DNA of 64,000 bases from Paragonimus westermani (Eukaryota; Platyhelminthes; Trematoda; Plagiorchiida; Troglotrematidae). Below are positions 42,510 through 54,110 of the stretch, piece by piece. Below the pieces are notes generated by a model, which saw only the letters and a program-made list of their open reading frames with translations, did not search any database and was not told where the DNA came from. The stretch is from contig QNGE01000115.1 of NCBI GenBank assembly GCA_008508345.1, positions 40,953 to 104,952 of the forward strand, written 5' to 3'. The first letter of the stretch is position 1. Every line of letters begins with the position of its first letter. A program made the position numbers and the translations under genes.

Positions 42510-45500
42510 GAACCAATTGGTGTAAATTTGAATTGCTTAGATTGAACTCAATTACCCCTGAGCCCCGTTCAATGACCTTCAATATTGAACCGTGATAAAT
42601 GTATTTCTAGCATAATTCAGAAGCACTTGGCGAATTAGATTGGCGATAAACTCTCCAGAAAACGTTATTTCATATTATCAGGGCACCATCAATCCCGTTT
42701 GTGCCACGATAACTTCCACACAATACTGTGGCTGATATTGTCTTGCCATTCAGTCTCGTTCGACTCAAGATACGGGGTTCATGGTAATTGATAAGGTTGG
42801 GAGCTGGGCGGAAATAACACTCTGACAGTTATACAAAAAGTATGGTCAATAAAAATATCACGTATGTGTGTCTGGGTACCACAGTAGTGACATGCTAATC
42901 GCGGGGTAAACGGAATCACCCACTAAAAGTGATGTGGACGGAATAAACTTTGTTAATTAGTGGCGCTGACATCACTGTCTTACAGATGTTTAGTTGTTTT
43001 CATCGGCTCATGTATCAACATGAGCCGACACCGGTTTATCAAGAAGACGACAATGCTCTTTAATACATCTCTCCCCTAGAGCAGACATTCATTCTTGTTA
43101 ACATGTTGTACACACTACGATATTCAACTAGCTTAACCATTAGTTTGATACCGGGTTATGCACAAGTTGGTCCCAAAGGCACCGTGAAACAGCCAGCACC
43201 TAGCCAGTCATTTGGGGAGTTTCACATAGTGAGTATATACGCCACCCCAAAAATTATTTCTAGCTACTGGTCTTTCTGGCGATGAGAAGTGCCTATCATC
43301 GTTCATCCGTTCAGTTCGTGCTACACGACTCACAGGCGAGAATAGGTTAAGCTGAGAATTTGGTTCTTGTGAATTCATCATGTTGTGCTCTAATCCAATA
43401 AAAGTTCGCAAATTTAGAGCAGTACCAAAGAAAACCTCTTGAGACACTTCAAACCAACATGGAAACACCTTATAATGGAGTGTAGGACCCACTGCGCAAC
43501 TCCCACGATTGAGTAGCGGACGAGCTAACTGGTTATGGAATGGAAAAGTTGGGACTAACAATCTACATTCAGTAATGCGTTCTGTGTTCCGTTGTTACCG
43601 CACCGATGCGCACTAACCTGCCTGGATTAATCCTGTAGCGTTGTTGCCTAACATTTTCAACATAATCTAGTAAATAGCTTGAATTTAGAGGGCGGTGTCA
43701 TTTCTACAGATTCTCTGGTTAATGGGTTGCGCACGGATACGGAAAGTGAAGGTCGTTTTTCATCTCCTTTGGTGAAAAATCTGCAAAGAATGAATTAAAC
43801 CAACTCGTACTTTTGTCAAATTCAATCGTAGCTCTGTGAAAATTGTTGCTAGATAGGATAACCGAATTTGGAGTTCGAACGGTTGTCGAACAAGTGACCG
43901 TGTTTTGCTGGTAGACTAATTGAATCTATCATGTTTCAGCCCATCTAATTATTTTGTTATAAGTAAAGTGAGAGCAAAAAAGCACATAGCTAAGTTATGG
44001 TCATTACGGGAAGCGCTCCGACTAAGCTGCCAGTCAGACCATCTCTTCCGAGTGACGCTGAGCTACGACGTGGCATTGTAGTCAAATATGATGTTTTCCT
44101 TGGCCGCCTATTCAGATTAATCAAGGGAAGGCGTGATAGTTACTAATGTCCTATAGTTAGCATGGGTTGAGAACACGAAAGTTGATGTACATATCTCTAC
44201 CATTTACTGGTACTGATTTAGCACTCTTGATGGGACCAAGACATTCCGAAGCACTGAAACGCACATATACACCAAATGATTTCACTATACTGGACTCAAC
44301 TACCCACTGTGGTCTTGACGCTTAGTAACTCGAGTAGTGTCTACAAATTTATCTGTGCATGACGATGGCAACATGTAGTCCTTAGAATGAGGACATAGTG
44401 TACGAGAACTATCGGAACAGATCCTGAATGTCAAAGGTGTGATATTCAACAGTATCTTGACAACAAACTGCCTTAAATCCGGTGATACGGTGGATCACAC
44501 GAAGGCTTACCCTGTTTTATGTCCGAAAGAGAACAAGACAAATTTTCGTTTTTCTCAAAGTAATAGCCAAACACAATAAGATGCTACCGTCGTGCATCCA
44601 GAAGTATGTCCTGATGGACTTGATATTACCTCAGTTTTCCAACAAGGTTCCAAAATGTATCAGATGACTGCATCCTGTCAGTCCACTTTCTGACGGGCTA
44701 ATACATTCATGAACTCTGAATTCACTGGACGTGCATTTCTCTACTTGGAAGCCTAAGCCATCCGAAAGTGAGTTTTGAAATTCAGATAAGCTAATGTACT
44801 CTACACGTCCCAAGAAATGAGTGGTGCTTGCAGAGTAGACAATACGTTCGCCACCTTCCAAATTCATTTGAAGACAATACTGTCACGTTGCTATTTTTAA
44901 CGAGGCACTACGAAGACAAGAGCTTGCATCAGGCGGTCGGTTGCGTGTCATGCTTAAGTGCGAGAACATCTGCCGATATGCATATTGTTCACGCTAAATA
45001 CCATGTGTGATCTAATGATTGTTTTTACTGGACGACAAATTCCATTCTGTATATCGATTGTGGGACTTTTGGATGTATTAGTCAGCAGGGCTATTAAACC
45101 GTCTGATGCTACTAACTGAACGACTACGGCACTCGCAAGCTGTTAGATTCTGCTATATACCCCGCGACAATATTTTCAAGCAGTTCCGTCATTTAGATCT
45201 GTTTTCCTTACGTAGAGCTGACAAAAATCACCTCTGTCTGTGATTGAACTAACACCATTAAAAGCTATACAGCGAAGTTTACCTAAACAGCTTTGTACCC
45301 AAAAGCGTATAAAGGACGTACTCTAAAGTTATACGGACACCACAGATAGCTGCAGTGCCGTAGGATGGAAGCGCTGTTCCCACGTCGATGAGTTCATTAA
45401 ACGTCGTGTGTTTTGTGAATGTATGCTCCGACATACTTAATAATACTGTCCTCAAGCAACATTTATAATGCCTTAGAAGTGAACCCATTGGTGTCTGACT

Positions 45501-46240
45501 GATCCCAAGGTGACGGGTACTTCACTCAGCAGTTCCTCTGTTCATGTCATATCCGGAAGATACTAATTGACCCAGCGTAAGGCTTTGCAGCCCTTCAACG
45601 AATATCCGTTCACTCCTGATACAGGACATAACAAGTAGGACGTTGATCGGTTGAAAAATCACAGTTTGTTACCAACTCGGGGTAACAGAAAGCTTCGAAA
45701 CCTCAGAATCTAGCAGACCGCGTCTTGAATACCACTCACAATGCCCAGTTCATTCATGTTAAAATAACCGACCAGTTGGTAACATAGCTGATCTCTGCTT
45801 GATGTGAGAGACTGATTAAATGCGGCTAGTGTGTATGTAGGAAGCACGGTTCAACAATTTGGTGTACCAGACGGATGAGAAGTATACCGCATCAATAAAC
45901 TTGACGTTGTTTGGTAATACCTACAACCAAGCAGGAATCTGTGTTCAACTGCTCCTGGCTTATCCTAGGACAAGTTATAGTGTTGCTGAATAACCTTCAA
46001 CTCAACTAACAGCACATTCATGAGCCAAAGTTTAGGGAAGGCATGCACTTGAGAACGAAGAAAATAACTCGACAAGAAGACAGGAAAATTGGAAGATGTC
46101 GCACATGACCTACAATTTTGTCATACAGCTCTGTAAATTCGTACAGTAGATTGAAAACTGTGTGACAATACCATGTAACACTGCTACCAGACTACTGGAG
46201 AGAACAATAGAATTTGGAGGCAATGAAACATCGGTTCATA
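42510..46240. other. No gene seen
   Basis: 3.7 kb of AT-leaning sequence. A 117-codon minus-strand frame at 43208-43561 has no recognisable domain. Only a short perfect hairpin (43003-43028) stands out. Confidence 0.5.
43003..43028. repeat. Perfect 10-bp hairpin
   Basis: TCGGCTCATG, loop TATCAA, CATGAGCCGA. No adjacent gene, so no terminator or regulatory role is assigned. Confidence 0.8.
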
Positions 46241-46271
46241 GGTTGTTATGAGACAGAGAGAGAGAAAGGAA

Positions 46272-46546
46272 GTCGCTTGTGCGTTCTTCGCTCTGTCTTG
46301 GTCGGTCAAAAACCGTGGTATGAATTAAAAATGAATGGAACTATATGAAAGGCAAATTCAATAAAGCTGCTGGCTTCAGTCATTTCAGCAACGAACATTG
46401 AAACATTATGAGACAACATTCAATTAGACACGCGTAGTGAATGACGTGTGAGACTGAGTTAATTTACCGGTAAGGAAGCTCATAGTACACGTTGTCTCCC
46501 ACGTATGTGTCGATCGAGTGATATTTTAAAACTCTCAACCGATTCA
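46272..46546 (+). repeat. 275-bp direct repeat, copy 1
   Basis: Identical base for base by my reading to 52226-52500. On the left, weaker similarity extends through an AG-rich run (TTATGAGACAGAGAGAG). On the right, similarity falls to about 3 mismatches in 12 and then ends. It contains TTCAATAAAGC, a polyadenylation-like signal. Could be an LTR, a solo LTR or another dispersed repeat; no coding function. Confidence 0.95.
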
Positions 46547-47829
46547 TCCTTGATCACATAGGTGGTGTATCCGTGGTGTATACAAATCTGCCAACTGCCG
46601 CTAGAGATATGCCATTTTACTGACAGGTCGATATTACCGTTACGCAAAGATAACACGAAGGGAGAGCACTTATACATAAACCATAAGTTCACTAGGGACG
46701 TTGAGAATGTCATTCGTGGTTATGCTTTTACACAAGCGTTCTCTTTAGGCATGAGGACAGAACACGTTGTAAGGTAGTCTGGGAAATGGTATTGCAGTCC
46801 AAAACTAAGACCACTCCGAGTTACTTCAGTGTAATGTGAACGTTTCGTGTAGATCCTGTGTTTCAGGTAACCCACTGTCGCGAAACATCACTAACAGAAC
46901 TGTCATCTGTTGATGTGCGCGGTCGACCATTTCTTTGCAGATCATGAACACTGCCTGCTGTAACAAACTTTTCATCAAAATTCAAACTGACTCACAGGTA
47001 ACCGATAGCATACCTTGCACTGAGGTCTTTAGTGATCTTTTCCAAGCTTCCACAACAGACGAAATAAATGAAAGTCAGTTTAACATGCTCTTCTGTCGTC
47101 AGATTACTGGCCCGTCATTCACTCACTTAAGTTCCAACAGGGCGATCTTGCTCCAGCATGAAAAACACGTCCAGACCAAGTTGCGCGTGAGTGCTGTCCT
47201 GCAAACAGCTGAGAAAAATGTGATCCAGCCTAACTCAACGTGAACGTGGTCAGCCAGACACACGGTTGGCGGCATCCGAAATGGATCAACCTGTCACGAT
47301 TACCGAAGACAATGGTCGCCTGCGCTTTAACAATCACCACAAGTGGCTTCCGCTGAACCACTTGAGGTTACACCCACACACCATGTATCAGGAGTAAACC
47401 CGAAGGAATGAGACCAGGAGCTGTGTGAGTGGGTCCTTTGTGTCTAGCTGGCCAAGGCTGGTTAGTCAATTACTGGGTTCAAAACTGATGTCCCCGTCTC
47501 TTGAGGAATAAACGGAAGGAGACTGCAATTGTGAGATCTACACAGGGAAGAAAAATAGGGAAAATATAACGTAAGAAGCATTCCATTATAGGAGTACGTG
47601 TTAGTGCACTCTAGGCGGCATATGGAGTAAAATCAGAATGCAAGGTTAGATTGGAAGAAAACAGACAAAACGTTCACCATGTAGTATATAAACAGTGCCA
47701 AAGAAAAGGAAGCGTAGAAGACCACAAACATTCAAGTTTCTGAAAGGGATAGCGGGTGAATTCCAAAGGACGGCGGTCATTGATTAATGTGAACAAGAAA
47801 GAAATGGATATAACGGATATAACTTACTT
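46547..47829. other. No gene seen
   Basis: Between the first 275-bp repeat and the RTE-like LINE; a 102-codon frame at 46935-47243 has no recognisable domain. TGGGTTCAAAACTG near 47465 resembles a worn B-box but has no convincing A-box partner. Confidence 0.45.
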
Positions 47830-49040
47830 GACTTTGACGTACACGTGCCATGAGTAAGCTGGTGATCTGCTAATCGTAGGCAGCCAGCGTATTCGCGCCC
47901 GCACACATCGTAACACCATATAGTCAAGTCACCGTGAATTATGGTACCAATGGTTCATTTGTGTACCACCAGCTTTCGTTCTCGGACGCGCAATAACTAC
48001 TCGTCGAACTGGCGGACGACTGTCCGAATCGTATTCTACCAGGTCATCCGATTGAAGGCCAGTTCTTCCCAACGTCTAAAGTCGATATCATAACGACAAA
48101 GATTTGCCTGGATAACATCGCGATATCTGTTTTTTTCACCACCAAGATTTCGCCTACCTAATTTCAGTTGTCAATACAGCAGCTACTTAGCGATACGGTC
48201 ACTACTCATCCGGCGGGTGTGACCTAACCAACAAAGCTGATTCACCATCAGCATGACCTCCATCCCGTCCGTGTCCGCTCGCCGCAGTACCTCAGTGTTC
48301 GGAAACACACACGACCGCCGAATACTCAACATGAGTCTCAGACGTTGCAAATGAAAGCGACTGAGATAGCTCACGTCCCGCTGATACAATGTCCACGTAT
48401 CACTGCCATACAGCAGTAGAGAGAACACCAGTGAGCGGTAGACAAGGAGCTTAGTGCTTGCCTTCAGGTTGTGGTTGTTCCAGACACGTATTTAAAGACG
48501 TCCGAAAGCAATACTAACCTTTACCACACAAGTTCTTAACTCACGGTACACGGACAGATCGGTGGATAAATCGCTACCCAAGTAGCGAAAATTCGTGCAG
48601 CTATCGGCAGCGTTTCCATTGACGCGGATTTGGAGTGAACGTGCTGCAACAGCATCTCCATTGACAGAAGTCTGAAGGAAGGCAAACTTCTTACCCAATT
48701 TAACATCTAAATCAAACTTAGATGCTGCGGCAGCGAAGGACTTCGCCAGGCGTTGCAGTTCTTTTTCACTATGTGCCAACAATTCACTGTCATCTGCGAA
48801 CAGAAGCATGAAAATCGTAGAGGTATGTAACCGGGTTGGGGCGCCGAAATGTTGGATATTCATAGGCTCCCATCCGTCCGGTACTTTATCTTAACGCCTT
48901 CCTTCCCAAAGTCCTCAAAAGCGACCGTTACCAGGGTAGTCTGGTGCAAAATAAATGGGGTTGGGGCTAGGACACAAACCTGCTTCACGCTAGTGACAAT
49001 GTCAAAATCAATGGAAGTCAATCCATGCGAATGCACATTC
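47830..49040 (-). pseudogene. RTE-like LINE, C-terminal half of RT ORF
   Basis: On the minus strand, in order: SVKQVCVLAPTPFILHQTTL (about 48930-48990), IKYRTDGSL, then after a one-base frameshift IFMLLFADDSELLAHSEKEL with the RT motif C Asp pair (48780-48830) and TNFRYLGSDLS (about 48570). After another shift come SLLLYGSDTWTLYQRD, FPNTEVLRRADTDGMEVML and LCWLGHTRRMS (48210-48430). Interrupted sequence then matches the usual end (LGRRNLGGEKNRYRD, WEELAFNR) to about 48030 and beyond. This is the palm-to-tail part of a non-LTR reverse transcriptase; the endonuclease is missing. It is broken and 5'-truncated. Confidence 0.85.
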
Positions 49041-49925
49041 GCCCTCATGCCAACATGCAACAGTCTAATCTAACTGACGAACTTACTTGGAGAACGAAAC
49101 TTACCAAGCACTGGCGGACAAACACCCACATACAAACATATACAGACTGAATTAGTCAGACGCGCTCCCACAAGTGAGATCTGCCTTCAGTGAAGTGAAA
49201 GCATCGGCTTCGAACCGCCATCAGAAGCATTTACACCTATAGACCCGGAGAAGTCAGTCTGATACAAAAACTCGGTACTCACAATTAGTGCACTACACCC
49301 CGTACTTACATCTATCAACAGTTGGTCCAATACGCCCCTTACTTACATGTATCAACGTTATCGTAGTTCGTAATCCCCTAACTACAACCAGTATGATGCG
49401 AATGTTTGTGTCGACCCAAACTAAACAGACATATCGTTTTATGGATGAAGCCGGTTTCCAGAGAACAAAGCACCTCAACCTAGACATCAGTTTTCAACAA
49501 GCTGTCCACGCCAATCTCGATAACTCACTAAGTGGCCTTCATCACAGATAAAGTGTTCAAATAAGACATGTTGACGGGAAGCGGAACGAAAAAACGGAGA
49601 GGTGCCAAGCAACGCTTGTTGATTTCACAGCATGGCTATATTACGTTACGTCAGAGTCCTTAAATAGCATGATGAAACTATAAACATAGCATGAAATGCC
49701 TCGGATTCTGTAGAGAGATAGGTACTTTTTTCAGACTTTTGAGGTTTTGTGAATCTGTTTCAAGCATGAATGCAACCTTTTATCTGTCATTTGGTGGAAA
49801 AACTATCATGATGACGCAGTGTGTTAAAGAAATATCGTAGTTCCACACTGTTCATTTGCGCTCACCGGCATATGCCGATTCTGAGTCCAGCATTGTCGAT
49901 CGAGCGCTGAAACGGTCGCAGAAAA
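49041..49925. other. No gene seen
   Basis: Contains CTGACGA followed by GAAAC near 49074-49100, reminiscent of a very decayed hammerhead SINE, but stems do not pair. Otherwise nothing recognised. Confidence 0.4.
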
Positions 49926-50204
49926 AAGACATATAGGCGAACATATGTTTTTGATAATTCATCTTCATGCCGATACAATTATATAAGGGGTTAGTAGAGT
50001 TAGATCGAGATATCGATCAGACTTATTACAGAGAAACGAGGTCACTGGCCAGTCAGTTGGCGATGGCTTGATTGGTCGGTTACGTCACGCTTATCCATTG
50101 GTTTGACCGCGCCGGTTGGTCATCGATCTAACTCTACTAACCCCTTATATAATTGTACCGGCCTGAAGATGAATTATCGAAAACATATGTTTGCCTTATG
50201 TCTT
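49926..50204. repeat. Inverted repeat, about 82-bp arms
   Basis: 49926-50008 pairs with 50123-50204 with about four mismatches and one indel. The arms include ATAAGGGGTTAGTAGAGTTA. The spacer is 114 bp and GC-richer (GCGATGGCTTGATTGGTC). There is no coding capacity. It resembles a MITE-like or fold-back element, though target-site duplications are not evident. Confidence 0.9.
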
Positions 50205-51675
50205 CATTCTCATGGTCGCAGAAAAGTGTGCAAGCAGCCTGCTGTTATCGATCATGGATCGTGGCGGACGAAAAACAAAGCCAATGAGACTGAGTGACTG
50301 CGCTAAAAATGCGCGCAAACCCCAGTCCCATCGACAGCCAGCTGATCAGGTGGTGATTTCGGCGGTATTTTGTGTCCGTCCGCTCACCTGACTCGGTTGG
50401 AGGACGTGGCCGTTCGGTAAGCAATTTGGTCTGGACTCTGGATTTTGGTGCTGGGACATATAGTACAGTGTACCAAAGATAAACAAGGCCAAGTAGTCTC
50501 GTCCAACTCGGTTGTCATGGCATTAAGTAAACAAGTCGTAACGCCTTTTTGAAAGATGTTTTCTTAAAACTCATTCACACAGATTGTTGTGATAGTTGCT
50601 AGAACAAGAGAACGGTATAGCACAAACTAACCAGGACTGATCAGCAGATTCACAACTGTCCGTAAATAAACCGATGATGTATCAAATAACCTTTGGAATG
50701 AATGAGCAACAAACGATCCATCAATCGACCAGTGCTGTTGCTTCGATCAATCGGTTTGATCCGAATAAAGTCTGTATTCCTTTTTCTTCGTAAATGCATT
50801 TGTGGTATCGTAAAATATAAAGATAATCAGTAGCTTACAGACAAACGGACAACTGAGTTTTGTGACATTACGAAAGCAGTTTGGCATACACAGCTAATAT
50901 ATCTTGGGTAGTGGTTCAAAAACTCAAACTTACAGCTAATTTACGCTTTTCTGTGTACAAAAGGAATATACAATGGACAAAAAATGTGGTGTGCGAATGA
51001 GGTGCAGACAATATTCAGAGAACACTCCATAACATGAACATCACGGTAAACTAGCCGATATTTCGTGGCGTATAAAATGTGTAATGATGTATGCTATGCT
51101 GAAAAAGCATACAAGACTCCGCCAACAAAAAACGGTTTCCAGAGATGAAAAAACTGTTTCTTCAATGTGATGCTTCTTTGTGAAAATTGTTCAAAGTATG
51201 CGTTCGTGCTTGCTACTGCGGTACGCCAACAGATCAACTTCCCTTGCAGCTAGTCGTAATGACTACACGATCTTTATACCAAGGTGCGGGATCGCATGCC
51301 CGGATGAACAATGATGAAATCAAGATGATACTCGCACAAGATAGACAGAGATACTAACTAATTGGGGTTACACCGTCCATTATCTATCGCCGTACTTACA
51401 CATAGGCTGATTTACTGCCAGACAGTCGGTGTCTAGACATGTCATTCGTCTACGTTTCATATCAAAGAACTCAGGACTAGAAGAGCAACGTTAAAAGCAC
51501 TATTTTCGGTAAGCCCAGAAGCAACCTAACAAGGGCAAACTGTGTCGAAAGATCGAGTTTTAGAAAATTTAATTCGACCAATTACTAGGATATCCGCACC
51601 AAATTTAGTACGAATGAAGTCGAACAGTTTGGGCCTCATGTTTAACAAGTTATTAATAAACAGAGAGAGTAACAC
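50205..51675. other. No gene seen
   Basis: AT-leaning sequence between two fold-back structures; nothing recognised. Confidence 0.5.
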
Positions 51676-51693
51676 AACGTTAGGAGCAAGTTG

Positions 51694-51742
51694 TAATACT
51701 CTACGTTTCAACCACCTCAGGTGGCTTTCCTCAGGAGTGTTG
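51694..51742 (-). ncRNA. Minimal hammerhead ribozyme, left arm
   Basis: On the minus strand: CTGAGGA, stem II (GCCACC / GGTGGTT region), GAAA, ACGT as a very short stem III, a GTA cleavage triplet, and stem I ACTC / GAGT. All core positions fit the type-I consensus. Confidence 0.75.
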
Positions 51743-51763
51743 TAATCGATTACAATTCGACTA

Positions 51764-51812
51764 CAACACTCCTGAGGAAGGCCACCTGAAGTGGTTGAAA
51801 CGTAGAGTATTA
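51764..51812 (+). ncRNA. Minimal hammerhead ribozyme, right arm
   Basis: CTGAGGA (51772-51778), stem II GGCCAC / GTGGTT with G-U pairs, GAAA (51797-51800), ACGT, GTA cleavage triplet and stem I (ACTC / GAGT). Mirror image of the left-arm ribozyme, so either strand's transcript carries one intact copy. Confidence 0.8.
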
Positions 51813-51830
51813 CAACTTGCTCTTAACGTT

Positions 51831-52225
51831 CTGTTAGTCTCAATCCGTTCATCGATCAGTTGCTGGGTTATGAAGCATCAAATCTGACCAAGTGTGGCTT
51901 ATTCAATACCTTTTCCAGACGAACGGATTTTTGAATAGCACCGCAACTGCGTCAATTGAGACAATGCCCTTAAGCATCCGGGCTTCAAAGTGAAGTCTCT
52001 TTACCGTTTGTGTACACACATTTACGAGAGGTTATGCCTGAGAAGCATAGCTGACATGCACCAGTCATCATTTGGTAGGCATTAGCTTTGTGTGATGCAA
52101 AAACCAATAAGAACCAAAAAATAAACTAAAACCTACATTATAGAAGCAGTAATCCGTAGTATGCTTTATCTGACTCGATTCATGAATCCATAGGTTCGTA
52201 GTCGGTTATGGGAGAGAGAAAGAAC
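51831..52225. other. No gene seen
   Basis: Spacer between the hammerhead palindrome and the second 275-bp repeat; ends with an AG-rich run also seen before copy 1. Confidence 0.5.
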
Positions 52226-52500
52226 GTCGCTTGTGCGTTCTTCGCTCTGTCTTGGTCGGTCAAAAACCGTGGTATGAATTAAAAATGAATGGAACTATAT
52301 GAAAGGCAAATTCAATAAAGCTGCTGGCTTCAGTCATTTCAGCAACGAACATTGAAACATTATGAGACAACATTCAATTAGACACGCGTAGTGAATGACG
52401 TGTGAGACTGAGTTAATTTACCGGTAAGGAAGCTCATAGTACACGTTGTCTCCCACGTATGTGTCGATCGAGTGATATTTTAAAACTCTCAACCGATTCA
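52226..52500 (+). repeat. 275-bp direct repeat, copy 2
   Basis: Identical to 46272-46546, in the same orientation, 5954 bp downstream. It abuts the 3' end of a CR1-like LINE. Confidence 0.95.
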
Positions 52501-52594
52501 CCCCTGACCACAGTGTTAGACAGTGCGTTTCAATGTGAACGGACTCTAACTGTGAAGCTGTTCTGCCTACAAAGTAACCTGCTTGTTCTATTAC

Positions 52595-54110
52595 TCAGCT
52601 CCAGCACGTTACTCTCAAACTTTCATCCTTACGTAGGGGGTGTAGATGTGCCAGTGGATGTTCTGGGGTGTACAGTTTTTTGTAGCAAGCATTGAGTCTC
52701 TTTGAGGTAACTGTAATCCATTGAAAATTAACGTAATTCCAAAAGTACCGCCTGGTATGGCTTTTTCTGGGCCCTGTAGTTCTTCTAACAGTCCGTCTCT
52801 GAACCTTACGATAAGTGCCGAATCTGTTCCTTGAGAGATAAGAACGGCAGGCTTTTACGTTCGTTTTCAGGTGTGGCCGGGTTGTGGAGGCGAACCTGAT
52901 GGGAAACAATTAAGGGTGAAAAACTCCACAAACTCTTCCCACAAGATTCAGGGTTATTTGTCTTTCCTCATCCATAACAGCACGACTTCTAGACAAACTC
53001 AAGCTGTCTGCCAGTACGGTTCTTACGTCTCTTTCTAATGCTGATACGAACAGTCTTGCGTCACCAACGTAACTGTCAATAAAATTCTGATGGTGAGCGT
53101 GCATGTCTTTACACCCATTGAAACTGAACAGTGAGTAATTTTCCACAGACCACTGATTTAAACAGTTCAACTCATCTTGTAGTGTCATCACACCTTCCGG
53201 ATATTCTCGGACTCGCCAGGGTTTTGTCATCGGCGTAGAGCAAAATAATCCCTTTGTGAAACGCTGCTGTTGGTCGGGAGCCACTCTGATAGCTGCCCAT
53301 TCATCTTGACGTTGAACTAACGTTCCGTCAGCCAACTCATTAATCAGATGAGTAAGCGTTCACCAAGGCTATAACTATTCAGGTTCCGCAGCAGGGTGGA
53401 ATGAGCAACCTTATCGAAGGATTTGGTAGAGTCAAGATATAATTCATTTATGGTCAATCCTGCGTCTGTTGCCTTCATCCAAACATCAGGAGCAATTAGC
53501 AGAATCATCAAATGTGAGTGCCCCCTACGAAAACTATGTTGCTCCTTTGTGATGGCTTAGGGGGTTTTCAACCTTGGTCCGGACAGATTTATCCAACAAG
53601 TTATTCACTACTTCAGAGACGATTGGAAGCAACGCTATTGGTCGAGAGTTTGTCAAATATTCTCTGCACTCATCTTTGAAGATAGATGTGATTGTGAACT
53701 GTTCCCATGCTTTGGTAGACGGCCGGTTGACGAGGAGTTATTGGAAAGTGATGTACGTGGTTCTGCTAATTCCGTGGCGCAGCTTTTTAAGACGACAGGA
53801 TGATTGATGGGATAGTAAGTTCTTTAATTTGATTTTGTCTCGGAACACTGAAATTGGGAATAATTCAGTTAGCTTGCCGTCTGTGCGCTCAAAAATCGTT
53901 TGTGGTTTCCAGCTATACACACTTACGCACAGTTCGCCCGGAAACCTGGCCGCCACCGCGTCCGTGTTGGTAAATCCATCAGGGGTTTTCAGCCGCAAAT
54001 TTTTGACCTTACTTCATGAGTGTGGTGCAACTTCAGTGAAGAAAAGCTGGAGATTCACCCTAAACGTTTCAACAAGACCACATTATTAGCAAAGTCGGTC
54101 CTCTCTGATA
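52595..54110 (-). pseudogene. CR1-like LINE, RT region, decayed
   Basis: Minus-strand order: LRLKTPDGFTNTDAVAARFP (53930-53998) and DKIKLKNLLSHQSS, then TITSIFKDECREYLTNSRPI and ALLPIVSEVVNNLLDKSVRT (53560-53690), INELYLDSTKSFDKVAHSTL (53390-53450) with the motif A-type Asp, and later LQDELNCLNQWSVENYSLFS (about 53140-53200). The tail includes NVKACRSYLSRNRFGTYRKV (52810-52870). This is the normal layout of a CR1/jockey RT, but motif B and the usual ADD box are not visible in frame and several frameshifts occur. A minus-strand frame at 54321-54551 may be its upstream linker. Confidence 0.8.

Larger units (their letters stand above)
51676..51830. repeat. Near-perfect palindrome, 69-bp arms
   Basis: 51676-51744 is the reverse complement of 51762-51830 with three mismatches. 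The 17-base loop overlaps a small palindrome, TGTAATCGATTACA. Each arm encodes a hammerhead reading toward the outside. Confidence 0.95.

Noticed and set aside
43208..43561. 117-codon minus-strand frame
   Set aside because: No recognised motif and no splice support; within chance length for a window this size.
49070..49120. Hammerhead SINE copy (CTGACGA, later GAAAC)
   Set aside because: Both core boxes occur, but stems I and II do not pair and the cleavage triplet is missing; too decayed to call.
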